A DNA stretch of 32,176 bases from an uncultured Lachnospiraceae bacterium (lineage in GTDB: Bacteria; Bacillota; Clostridia; Lachnospirales; Lachnospiraceae): NCBI GenBank assembly GCA_947363565.1, contig CANAPP010000037.1:1-32176 (forward strand), in the 5' to 3' direction. The notes under the pieces are model-generated. The model was not told where the DNA came from. It saw only the letters and a program-made list of their open reading frames with translations, and made no database searches. The position numbers and the translations under genes were made by a program. Positions 6,341 through 13,874 of this stretch are shown here, piece by piece (positions within the stretch are counted from its first letter, which is position 1; the number at the start of each line of letters is the position of its first letter).

Positions 6341-6369
6341 AACGCCTCTGGGCCAACAGAAACGGCTTT
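6341..6369 (+). terminator. Terminator after the hicB-like gene
   Basis: GCC-TCTG (6344-6350) pairs with CAGA (6357-6360) and GGC (6364-6366), ending in TTT. The A-rich lead-in and the CGCCTCTG...CAGAA...CGG arms are repeated at 7366-7396 after the NYN gene. Confidence 0.5.
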
Positions 6370-6437
6370 CAACAATTATTTGATATCCTATAGGTGATAT
6401 TTCATTTCAAAAAATATTATATCATCTATATAGGCAG

Positions 6438-6470
6438 ATTGCAGTTGAAAAAATAGTTCTTTCAAGCAAT
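6438..6470. repeat. AT-rich inverted repeat in the gap before the NYN gene
   Basis: ATTGC (6438-6442) and TTGAAA (6445-6450) are matched by TTTCAA (6460-6465) and GCAAT (6466-6470): 11 paired bases with a 2-nt bulge and 9-nt loop. The 6240-6663 gap otherwise holds the terminator above and the promoter and leader below; I see no ORF in it. Confidence 0.4.
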
Positions 6471-6527
6471 AAATTTGATAATAATATAACAAATATTGTA
6501 TTTTTTATGTTTTTTTCAATATACGTA

Positions 6528-6559
6528 TTGATTTTTTACTGCTATGGGCATAATATAAT
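6528..6559 (+). promoter_or_regulatory. Promoter of the NYN-gene leader
   Basis: TTGATT (6528-6533), 17-bp spacer, TAATAT (6551-6556), with an overlapping TATAAT (6554-6559). CTATGGGCATAATATAAT repeats the small-RNA promoter at 5571-5588 with one change. An inverted repeat, TGTAAC-AGAGA-GTTACA (6562-6578), sits at the predicted start point and may be an operator. Confidence 0.6.
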
Positions 6560-6588
6560 AGTGTAACAGAGAGTTACATTGTATGAAC

Positions 6589-6648
6589 ATACCCCTAGCA
6601 GTAGTCCTCCCACTATAAGGGACAAGACGAAACTTGGGGTATTTTTTT
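6589..6648 (+). terminator. Attenuator-like leader of the NYN gene
   Basis: ATACCCC (6589-6595) pairs with GGGGTAT (6636-6642), followed at once by seven T. Inside, GTCCT (6604-6608) can pair with GGGAC (6619-6623). This looks like an intrinsic terminator located between the promoter and the gene's ribosome site (AAAGGAG, 6652-6658). It could end a short RNA of about 80 nt or act as an attenuator. The CCTCC in the inner loop could also pair with the ribosome site. Confidence 0.55.
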
Positions 6649-6663
6649 ATCAAAGGAGAAACC

Positions 6664-7368
6664 ATGGGAAAGGGAACCAAAAAGAAAGAATTTGAAAAAC
6701 ATACCATAAAAACTGCCATTCTAGTGGATGGCGGATTTTATCGCAAACGCGCAAAATCTTTATGGGGAAGTAAATCCCCCTTCGAACGCGCAAATGAACT
6801 TAATGATTACTGTTATCGACATCTAAAGGATAATTACGAAAATCGCTATCTGTATCGAGTATTTTATTACGATTGCCCTCCAATAGCGAAAAACATTTAT
6901 AATCCCGTCACTCAAAAAACTGTATCACTCGAACAAACTGCGGAATTTTCATGGATGAACGAATTCCTAAAAGAGCTGAAACATCATCGAAAATTTGCAC
7001 TTCGTATGGGAAGAATCAGTGATACACAAGTTCATTATTCTCTCAAACACGAGCCAACTAAAAAACTGCTTCGCGGAGATATAGACGTCAAAGATATAAC
7101 CACTGATGATTTAGAATTGAATTTAGAGCAAAAAGGCGTTGATATGCGTATTGGCGTTGATATATCATCGCTTGTATTTAAGCATCAAGTAACTCAAATA
7201 ATCCTCATATCAGGTGATAGCGACTTTGTCCCAGCTGCTAAACAGGCACGTCGTGAAGGAATTGATTTTATCTTAGATCCAATGCGCTCTACTATCAAAG
7301 ATGATTTATTTGAACACATAGACGGAATTAGAACTCCAAAAATGAGCTTTCATAAAACTGAAAAATAA
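6664..7368 (+). CDS. NYN-domain (LabA/DUF88-like) putative RNase
   Basis: I use the ATG at 6664, 5 nt after AAAGGAG, giving 234 residues; a TTG-start extension would run through the leader terminator. Motifs of the NYN/PIN-like fold: AILVDGGF with Asp22 near the N-terminus, KGVDMRIGVDI with Asp160 and Asp166, and ILISGDSDFVP with Asp185 and Asp187. These acidic residues form the metal-dependent nuclease site in the family. After it, GIDFILDPMR is the usual last strand. NYN proteins are known or predicted RNases and recur in bacterial defence regions. No partner is fused. The structured leader upstream suggests tight control or an RNA partner. Confidence 0.85.
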   Translation: MGKGTKKKEFEKHTIKTAILVDGGFYRKRAKSLWGSKSPFERANELNDYCYRHLKDNYENRYLYRVFYYDCPPIAKNIYNPVTQKTVSLEQTAEFSWMNEFLKELKHHRKFALRMGRISDTQVHYSLKHEPTKKLLRGDIDVKDITTDDLELNLEQKGVDMRIGVDISSLVFKHQVTQIILISGDSDFVPAAKQARREGIDFILDPMRSTIKDDLFEHIDGIRTPKMSFHKTEK

Positions 7369-7398
7369 AAAACCGCCTCTGATAACAGAAGCGGTCTG
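7366..7398 (+). terminator. Terminator after the NYN gene
   Basis: CCGCCTCTG (7373-7381), loop ATAA, CAGAAGCGG (7386-7394), one mismatch. The T-run is weak, but the A-rich lead-in overlaps the stop codon, and the arms repeat those at 6341-6369. Confidence 0.55.
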
Positions 7399-7422
7399 TC
7401 AAATACTCAAATACTATACTGG

Positions 7423-7482
7423 TGCCGGATAGCACGGTATAATACTCCCTAACCAAGTATATTATACCACAAACCTCCGGCA
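7423..7482. promoter_or_regulatory. Nested inverted repeat over the integrase promoter
   Basis: An outer pair, TGCCGG (7423-7428) and CCGGCA (7477-7482), encloses a perfect 9-bp pair, GGTATAATA (7436-7444) and TATTATACC (7460-7468). TATAAT at 7438-7443 could be the integrase -10. It may be a regulator or recombination-directionality-factor site, or an untranslated hairpin. Confidence 0.5.
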
Positions 7483-7523
7483 TCTGTACAGGTGTTATTT
7501 TTATACCCAGAGGAGGATAAATT

Positions 7524-8642
7524 ATGTGGTGTGAGACATTACCCAACGGAAAAGTCAGATTTGTAGAGCGTTACGAACACCCGCTTACAGGAAAGCAATG
7601 TAAGGTATCCGTAACCGTAGATAAGGATACAAAAAGTACACGTAAGCAGGCCCAGACAGCTCTGCAGGATAAAATTGAAGAAAAAATAGGCAGTTTCCTC
7701 ACTGCTACCAAAAAGGAGAATCTCCGACTTTCAGAACTTGTTGACTTATATCGGAAAGACCAGCTCTCTACGGTATCGCGATCTACATATCAGAGAAACT
7801 ACCATGCGACAAACTCCCTTATGGATATTCTTGGAGGCGCTACGCTTGTCGAACGGATGACCGCAGGCTATGTCCGCGAACAACTTGCTGCCAGGGGAGA
7901 AAAAGCAGGGACGACCAATGAACGCATTACCCGCCTAAAAGCTCTTTTTCGATGGGGTTACGAAAACGATTACATAAAGGATATCCGATGGCTGGATAAA
8001 TTAAAAAAATTCAAGGATGATGAAAAACTCCAGAAGCTGGAAGAAAAATATCTTGAAAGTGAAGAACTGAGCTTGCTTCTGCAAAACATCTCGGTTGATA
8101 AATGGCGACTTCTAGCTGAACTTACCGCCTTGTCAGGCCTTCGGATCGGCGAAGCCATCGCCCTAGATAATGCCGATGTTGATATAAAGAAAAGGGTTAT
8201 AACCGTATCCAAAACTTACGATGCAGTAAATCAGATTGTGACAGATCCAAAAACCATCACATCAAACAGAGAAGTGTATATGCAGGACGAGCTTTTAGAA
8301 TTGTGCCGGCGAATATCCTTGTATATGAAAAAGGATCATCTGCTTAAAGGATATCAGTCCAGCCTCTTTATCAGCGATTCTAACGGAAGCTATATTTCAT
8401 ACTATGCCTATAACAAATGTCTCTCGGAAACAGCGCAGCGGCTATTCGGCAAAAAAGTCACTTCCCATTTCATGAGACATACACATGTTGCACTTATGGC
8501 CGAACAGGGCGTTCCCCTTGATGTGATATCCCGAAGGCTCGGCCACGCCAACAGCCGGATTACGCAGGAAATATATTTTCATGTGACCAAGAAATTAAAA
8601 GAACAGGATCAGCAGCGGATAAAGGCTGTAAAAATATTGTAA
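7524..8642 (+). CDS. int: Tyrosine-recombinase integrase
   Basis: The 372-residue protein has the three-part layout of Tn916/phage-type integrases. An N-terminal AP2-like arm-binding region covers about 1-60, a SAM-like core-binding domain about 65-165, and the catalytic domain about 175-372. The catalytic set is complete: Arg207 (SGLRIGE), Lys243 (DPKT), His315 and Arg318 (SHFMRH), His341 (LGHAN) and the nucleophile Tyr351 (QEIYFHV). Start ATG at 7524 follows AGGAGGATAAATT. It is the last gene of the AT-rich zone and points towards the chromosomal junction, so it most likely drives integration and excision of the element to its left. Confidence 0.95.
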   Translation: MWCETLPNGKVRFVERYEHPLTGKQCKVSVTVDKDTKSTRKQAQTALQDKIEEKIGSFLTATKKENLRLSELVDLYRKDQLSTVSRSTYQRNYHATNSLMDILGGATLVERMTAGYVREQLAARGEKAGTTNERITRLKALFRWGYENDYIKDIRWLDKLKKFKDDEKLQKLEEKYLESEELSLLLQNISVDKWRLLAELTALSGLRIGEAIALDNADVDIKKRVITVSKTYDAVNQIVTDPKTITSNREVYMQDELLELCRRISLYMKKDHLLKGYQSSLFISDSNGSYISYYAYNKCLSETAQRLFGKKVTSHFMRHTHVALMAEQGVPLDVISRRLGHANSRITQEIYFHVTKKLKEQDQQRIKAVKIL

Positions 8643-8647
8643 TCATA

Positions 8648-8696
8648 CCCCATGAGAATGCAATCTTTCATTCCCATGGGGCAAATATGGGGCAAA
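8648..8696. other. Candidate attachment region: hairpin plus tandem 11-bp repeat
   Basis: CCCCATG-A-GAATG (8648-8660) and CATTC-C-CATGGGG (8669-8681) form a 12-bp stem with one mismatch. Its right arm leads into two copies of ATGGGGCAAA (8676-8685 and 8687-8696) spaced 11 bp. The position just after the integrase and before chromosomal genes suits an att site with arm-type repeats. The other end of the element is outside the window, so the core cannot be defined. Confidence 0.45.
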
Positions 8697-8814
8697 GCAT
8701 ATTACATCATGTTACAAAGCCATCTCAGAAAGTCCTTTATTTTCCGGGCTTTTCATAACATTGTAACGCTTATCAACTCCCCAAAAGTCCCTTTCTCCGC
8801 ATTGAATCAAATTA

Positions 8815-8856
8815 TAAAAAACCATCGGGCATCTAATTGTTTCCGGTGGCTTTTTT
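8815..8856. terminator. Bidirectional terminator at the element/chromosome junction
   Basis: CCATCGG (8822-8828) and CCGGTGG (8843-8849) form a stem flanked by A6 on the left and T6 on the right. It can therefore stop plus-strand transcription from the integrase and minus-strand transcription from the GH42 gene. Confidence 0.75.
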
Positions 8857-8864
8857 AATAATCT

Positions 8865-10886
8865 CTAAACAAGTATTTTTAAGATCCTCACATCCTTACC
8901 CTCTATCTTCGCCCCTGCTCCTCCGCCCACCGTTTCACCCGTAAGCAGATCAACACAAGTCTCTTTTACCCTTACCTCCGTAACGCTGCCCCTGTGATTC
9001 AGCAGAAACAAAAATCTCCCATTCTCATTTTCTCGTTCCGTAACTTCTATGCCATCCGCACTTTCGAGAAGAGCTCCAATCCCGCACTCCCCGCACACGT
9101 CCTCAAGAAATGTCCGGTAAAACGGCTCATCCGAGCGGGTCGCCACATAGTAGGCTTTTCCTTTCCCGAACTCATTCACCGTCACCGCGGGCATCCCGGC
9201 GTAAAAGTCTTTCTGGTACGCGCCAAGCGCTTTCGCCCCCTCCGGATGGATGAGGTCGCACAAAAGACGCGCCGGATATGTCTTTCCGTTATAATCAAAG
9301 CGATTCTCCTTATCCTTTGGCAGCGCGTCAATCTCCTCCGCCCAGATTCCTAAGATATCCCGAAGTCTTCCCGGATATCCCCCGGTAATTACCAGGTCAT
9401 GCTCATCCACGAGCCCGCTGAAAAATGTGGTGATAAATGTCCCTCCGTTTTCCACAAACCGGCGCACCTTCTCGTCGTACCCGCTCTTTGTCATATAGAG
9501 CACCGGCGCGATCAAAAGCTTATACTTATCCAGTCCGTCTTCAGCTCCCACAAAATCCACCGGGATATTTAAGCCATGCAGCGCTTTATAATAATCCAGC
9601 ACCTGCGCCTTATAATCAAGGTCTGTCGTCGGCCCCGCCGTGCAGTTTAACGCCCACCAGTTATCCCAGTCAAAATAGATGGCAGCTTTTGCATTCGGAA
9701 CGGCACCCAGCAACTCGCCGCCAAGCTTTTTCAGCTCCTTCCCAAGAGCCGCCGTCTCCTTAAATACCCTCGTCTCACCGTTTCCCACATGGTCAATGAC
9801 CGCACTGTGGTACTTCTCACATGCCCCGATACTCCTTCGCATCTGGAAGAACATGACCGAATCCGCACCGTGGGCAACCGCCTGATAGCTCCAGAGCCGC
9901 ATCACCCCCGGACGTTTCAGCGCACAGTATGTGTGCCAGTTGGTGACGCCCGGCGTCTGCTCCATCAAAAGGAACGGCTTGCCGCCGCCCACTCCCCGCA
10001 TCAGGTCATGCTGCATGGCGATTTCCGCCGGAGCGGCATCCGCATCCGGGTAGTTATCCCAGGAGACAACATCCATATATTTGCCCCATTTCTGATAATC
10101 CAGCGCCGGGTAAAATCCCATCAGGTTCGTCGTCACCGGAATGTCCGGCGTTATCTTTTTCACCGCCTCATACTCCATCCGGTAGCAGTTTAAGATACTG
10201 TCCGAGTTAAACCGCCGGTAATCCAGCGTGATTCCCTGGAACATGCTCCGCTCAGGCTCAAAATGCTCACTCAGCGCGTTGGGCAGCACAATCTCATCCC
10301 AATCATAAAACGTATGCCCCCAAAAAGACGTATTCCACGCCCGGTTCAATTCCTCAATAGTCTGATATTTCTCCTTAAGCCACACTCTGAACGCCCGCTC
10401 ACAGTTCTCGCAATAGCACTCTCCGCCGTATTCATTCGAGATGTGCCATGCAACGATATTTTCATAATCCTTATACCGCCGGGCAAGTTTTCCCGCCAGC
10501 CTCACGGAGTACTTCTGGTAGGCGGGGCTGTTCGGGCAGGAATTGTGGCGGCCGCCGAATTTATGCTTTCTCCCCTCAAAATCCACCCGCAGGATATCCG
10601 GGTGACGCTTTGCCATCCACGCCGGATGCGCGCCGGTGGAGGTGGCAAGACACACTTTCAGGCCATTCTTTTGCACCATCTCCATAATCCTGTCAAGCTT
10701 TGAGAAGTCATATTCCTCCTCCGAGGGCTGGATTGCCGCCCAGCTAAAGACATTTAAGGTCACGATGTCAATGCCCGCCTCTTTAAACAGGCGCATATCC
10801 TCCATCCAGATGTCCTCCGGCCACTGCTCCGGGTTGTAGTCGCCGCCGTATACGATTTTGTCTACCTTATCGCTGTACTTTTTCAT
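8865..10886 (-). CDS. Beta-galactosidase, glycoside hydrolase family 42
   Basis: From the ATG at 10886 (GGAATGGAG just upstream) the product has 673 residues, the normal GH42 size; the longer ORF start at 10961 would overlap the preceding gene and has no better ribosome site. The N-terminal TIM barrel begins GGDYNPEQWP. The acid/base is Glu152 in HISNEYGG and the nucleophile is Glu309 in FLLMEQTPG. Cys117, Cys157, Cys159 and Cys162 match the zinc site of many GH42 enzymes. A trimerisation domain and a small beta-domain follow. There is no signal peptide, so it should act in the cytoplasm on imported beta-galactosides. It lies downstream of a nucleoside phosphorylase on the same strand. Confidence 0.95.
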   Translation of the reverse strand: MKKYSDKVDKIVYGGDYNPEQWPEDIWMEDMRLFKEAGIDIVTLNVFSWAAIQPSEEEYDFSKLDRIMEMVQKNGLKVCLATSTGAHPAWMAKRHPDILRVDFEGRKHKFGGRHNSCPNSPAYQKYSVRLAGKLARRYKDYENIVAWHISNEYGGECYCENCERAFRVWLKEKYQTIEELNRAWNTSFWGHTFYDWDEIVLPNALSEHFEPERSMFQGITLDYRRFNSDSILNCYRMEYEAVKKITPDIPVTTNLMGFYPALDYQKWGKYMDVVSWDNYPDADAAPAEIAMQHDLMRGVGGGKPFLLMEQTPGVTNWHTYCALKRPGVMRLWSYQAVAHGADSVMFFQMRRSIGACEKYHSAVIDHVGNGETRVFKETAALGKELKKLGGELLGAVPNAKAAIYFDWDNWWALNCTAGPTTDLDYKAQVLDYYKALHGLNIPVDFVGAEDGLDKYKLLIAPVLYMTKSGYDEKVRRFVENGGTFITTFFSGLVDEHDLVITGGYPGRLRDILGIWAEEIDALPKDKENRFDYNGKTYPARLLCDLIHPEGAKALGAYQKDFYAGMPAVTVNEFGKGKAYYVATRSDEPFYRTFLEDVCGECGIGALLESADGIEVTERENENGRFLFLLNHRGSVTEVRVKETCVDLLTGETVGGGAGAKIEGKDVRILKILV

Positions 10887-10942
10887 AACTCCATTCCTTC
10901 CATAAATTCTGTTAAAATATTCAGGCAAAATATCCTTCCCCA

Positions 10943-11707
10943 CTATAACCTGACAGCGCACTCCAGGGCAAGAGCAGCATATCTATTGCAGCCCGCCATC
11001 CCATAATCCGTCAGATCCCGCTGTTCCCACTCCTCGGCATCCAGGTTATCCGCCCCATATAAAAACTGGATCACCGGAACATTTCTGAATTGTGCCACCG
11101 CAAAAACAGCCGAACATTCCATCTCAACGCACAGACAACCAGCGCTTTTCCGCTCTGCGATCACCTTACGGGTTTCCCGGTAAATGGCATCTGTCGTCCA
11201 CGTCTTTCCGGAAATATAGGGAAAGCCGCATTTTTCAAGGCTCTGCTCCAGTATTCTTATGGAACGCGCATCCGCACATATCTCTTCCTTGGCCGGAAGA
11301 TAATGGTAACTTGTACCTTCATCCCGAATCGCGGTCGAGGGTATAATGATCTTCCCTTGAACCGCAGGCTCGTCAAGAACCCCGCAGGAACCGAATACCA
11401 CCAATTTCTTCGCCCCAAGGGCAATAAGCTCCTCCAATCCGGCCACACACGCAGGCGCGCCTACTCTCGACAGGCAAAAGGCAATTCTTTTCCCGGCATA
11501 TGAAGTCTCATAGACCGGAACCGCACCATTGGCAGTATATAGCGCGGCAATCTCTTTCACCCCGGGCACTGACGACATTTCCCCGATAATATGTTCAGAA
11601 TATGTGGTAATACAGACCTCAGGGAAATTCGGATCTGCTTTTGTCGTATCCTCCGGATTGATAAACGCTGTTTTTTCATCATCAAATTCATAAAATATCG
11701 TAGACAT
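10943..11707 (-). CDS. Nucleoside phosphorylase (PNP/UDP family)
   Basis: The 254-residue product has the PNP/UDP phosphorylase fold: a central KKLVVFGSCGVLDE strand-loop, VEMECSAVFAVA (the ribose-binding Met-Glu pair) and a late YGADNLD loop with the catalytic-type Asp. The family cleaves the glycosidic bond of purine nucleosides or uridine with phosphate; the base preference cannot be read here. Start is the ATG at 11707 after GGAGGGAAAGAG. It is the first gene after the three glycosyltransferases and precedes the GH42 gene. A role in stripping adenine from an ArsS product (a 5'-substituted deoxyadenosine) is conceivable, given the ArsS gene 4 kb upstream, but this is inference. Confidence 0.85.
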   Translation of the reverse strand: MSTIFYEFDDEKTAFINPEDTTKADPNFPEVCITTYSEHIIGEMSSVPGVKEIAALYTANGAVPVYETSYAGKRIAFCLSRVGAPACVAGLEELIALGAKKLVVFGSCGVLDEPAVQGKIIIPSTAIRDEGTSYHYLPAKEEICADARSIRILEQSLEKCGFPYISGKTWTTDAIYRETRKVIAERKSAGCLCVEMECSAVFAVAQFRNVPVIQFLYGADNLDAEEWEQRDLTDYGMAGCNRYAALALECAVRL

Positions 11708-11751
11708 CTCTTTCCCTCCTTGTGCGATAAAAATATGCCTCTTCTTTACCT

Positions 11752-12909
11752 TTATCTTCTCCCCGCCAGTCTCTTAATCTGCTTTAATCGCTCATTCATG
11801 GCCAAAAGGAGCGCCAGCTTCTTTCTCACCCGCCTGAGCGTGTATTTAAGCTGATCTCTGTCGAGCCTTCTTTCATTCGTCTTATAGAGAAGGAAATCTC
11901 CGGCGGAAAGTGTCTTCATCCGCTCCAGATCCTCATAGATCCAAGTCTCTTCCATATCTTCGCGCCGGCACTTATCAAGCTCCAGGGCGGCAAACCCTTC
12001 CTTCTTAAGAAATTCATACAGTTCCGTATACGCCTCGAATGAAGTCTGGTTATTCATCCCCCGGAAAATCCCCCGCAGGGCTTTGCTCTGAAAACTGTTC
12101 TTAAATGACGCAAACTGCGGATATCTGCTTAACCGCTCGAAAGTATACAAAAAAGACTGATAAGGGCAGAAAGCATTTTCCGAAGCTCTTCCCGTAAGGC
12201 TGTCCGCATTGCCCGTCCGGTAATAGACAAGCTTTTTGTCCACGCAGGTAATTAGTGCCGCCAGATACATGGCGAGCATGACAAACGCCGTGTCATTTGC
12301 CTGGGGAATGCTCTGGAACCGAAGCTTTTCCCGCACGATAAACTGCCGCCTGAACATCTTATTCCACAACACATTCGAGCCAAACCAGAACAGCCGCTCC
12401 CGGACGTCAAATTTGTTAAAAGGATCCTTTTCAGGGAGCATATCCGTCCGCAGATATCCGTCTGCCTCGTACACCTTTCCCGCATCGGTAAATTCACACA
12501 CGCCGCACACGCAGATATCCGCCCGGGTCTTCTCCATCTTCCGGCACATCCGCTCAAGCGCCCACTTATCAAACTTGTCATCAGCATCCCAGAACACCAC
12601 ATACTTTCCCTGCGCCCTCTCCAGTCCGCGGTTCCTCGCCGTGCCGGCATCGGCGTGCTCCTGCTCAAAATATCTGACTCTTTTATCCCGTCTCATCATA
12701 TTCTGGATGATCTCGCCCGAGCCGTCCGTCGAGCCGTCGTTGATACAGAGCACCTCAAAATCTCCAAGTGTCTGCAAAAGAACCGAGCCGATCATCTCTT
12801 TCAGATATTTTTCTCCATTATATACGGGCACGATCACGGACACCAGCGGCTTATCCGCCGGGCCTCTCCCCATTCTTTTTCCTGATTTTCCTCTACTTAC
12901 TCTTCTCAT
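11752..12909 (-). CDS. Glycosyltransferase family 2
   Basis: The 385-residue protein has a GT-A domain near the N-terminus: VSVIVPVYNGEKYL, then INDGSTDGS and the metal-binding DADD motif. FWFGSNVLWNKMFRRQFI is a signature of Lachnospiraceae-type GT2 proteins. An all-helical C-terminus ends in a very basic tail (LKQIKRLAGRR), probably for membrane contact. The ATG at 12909 is supported by GGAGAAGAT. It overlaps the preceding GT gene by 17 bp, so the three GT genes (15020 to 11752) are translationally coupled. The sugar and acceptor are unknown; a surface polysaccharide or glycolipid is likely. Confidence 0.88.
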   Translation of the reverse strand: MRRVSRGKSGKRMGRGPADKPLVSVIVPVYNGEKYLKEMIGSVLLQTLGDFEVLCINDGSTDGSGEIIQNMMRRDKRVRYFEQEHADAGTARNRGLERAQGKYVVFWDADDKFDKWALERMCRKMEKTRADICVCGVCEFTDAGKVYEADGYLRTDMLPEKDPFNKFDVRERLFWFGSNVLWNKMFRRQFIVREKLRFQSIPQANDTAFVMLAMYLAALITCVDKKLVYYRTGNADSLTGRASENAFCPYQSFLYTFERLSRYPQFASFKNSFQSKALRGIFRGMNNQTSFEAYTELYEFLKKEGFAALELDKCRREDMEETWIYEDLERMKTLSAGDFLLYKTNERRLDRDQLKYTLRRVRKKLALLLAMNERLKQIKRLAGRR

Positions 12910-13873
12910 ATCTTCTCCAGCCAGTCCTCATAATCTCCTTGTACTGCCGATATTCTCCCTGATGGTAGAAATAGCTTTCCGGACGCCCGGCGACCCCAAG
13001 CTCCCTGAACCATTTCTTTTTTAATATCCGATATAAATCCTTCTTTTTCTTCCCCTGTATCGTGTCTAAGTTCCACAGGGAAAAATGAAGGGCATAATTA
13101 ATATAATCCTGCTCAAGCTCCCGAAATCTCCCAAAGCTTTGAAGTCCAGACCTAAGCGCCAGGAGTGCCTCATAAAAGCACTGCCACGACTTCTCCCTAG
13201 TATGCGAAAGCGAGTCCGGGTTCTGGCACCTTTGGTGGGCAAAGATTTCCTCCACCGTCTCGATCCGCTCCGCCAGGACAACCGCCAGGAACACGAATAA
13301 CAGATCATTGGACGTCCGCTGTTCCTGGAAGGAAAGGTTATACCGGAGGATAAATTCCCGCGAAAAAAGCTTATCCCACGCCCATCCGACGAATACCTTG
13401 AATACATTATCCGTAAATGTCCGGCAGTCCATAGGACGGTACGGCGGCAGGGCATTCTTTCTGAGCGCCCAGGGCATCTCCTGAAAGCTTCCCGTATCCT
13501 CCCGGTAACGGTCAGCCCCATACACAACAATCTGCGAAGCGCTTTCCTTTGCCTTTTCGTATGCCCGCGTAAGCATATCCGGCTCAAAAAAGTCATCCGC
13601 GTCCAAAAATGACAGATATTCCCCCGAAGCTTCCGCTAACCCTCTGTTTCTTGCCGCCCCGGCTCCTGCGTTCTCCTGCCGGATCACCCGTATCCTCTTA
13701 TCCCGCGCCGCGCATTCTGCAAGGATCTGCGCCGAATCGTCAAAAGAGCCGTCATCCACGCAGATGATCTCTATCTCCCTCAAGGTCTGCCCGGTAACGC
13801 TGTCAAGGCATTGCCGCACATATCTCTGGGCCTGATAGACCGGTATGATCACCGACACTTTGACAATCGCCAT
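12893..13873 (-). CDS. Glycosyltransferase family 2
   Basis: The 326-residue protein has a GT-A fold: VSVIIPVYQAQRYV, VDDGSFDDS and the DADDFF nucleotide-sugar/metal motif, followed by VGWAWDKLFSREFI and a helical C-terminal region ending RRYEKSK. The ATG at 13873 follows AGGAGGAG, and only 1 bp separates it from the stop of the GT at 13875. It is the middle gene of a three-GT cluster. The N-terminal half resembles both neighbours and both halves of the tandem GT at 21717-23942, which points to repeated duplication. Cytoplasmic, possibly membrane-associated; specificity cannot be read. Confidence 0.88.
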   Translation of the reverse strand: MAIVKVSVIIPVYQAQRYVRQCLDSVTGQTLREIEIICVDDGSFDDSAQILAECAARDKRIRVIRQENAGAGAARNRGLAEASGEYLSFLDADDFFEPDMLTRAYEKAKESASQIVVYGADRYREDTGSFQEMPWALRKNALPPYRPMDCRTFTDNVFKVFVGWAWDKLFSREFILRYNLSFQEQRTSNDLLFVFLAVVLAERIETVEEIFAHQRCQNPDSLSHTREKSWQCFYEALLALRSGLQSFGRFRELEQDYINYALHFSLWNLDTIQGKKKKDLYRILKKKWFRELGVAGRPESYFYHQGEYRQYKEIMRTGWRRYEKSK

Positions 13874-13874
13874 A

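Noticed and set aside
6541-6663. Known riboswitch before the NYN gene
   Set aside because: No conserved core of a riboswitch class or T-box that I know is present; only the terminator-like fold is supported.
8652-8858. A 68-codon plus-strand ORF after the integrase
   Set aside because: It runs through the hairpin, the tandem repeats and the terminator and has no ribosome site.
8994-10839. Several plus-strand ORFs opposite the GH42 gene
   Set aside because: They are Pro/Arg/Ser-rich shadows of a GC-rich coding strand with clear GH42 motifs.
10887-10961. Upstream start of the GH42 gene at 10961
   Set aside because: The extra 25 residues are not GH42-like and would overlap the phosphorylase gene; the ATG at 10886 has a ribosome site.
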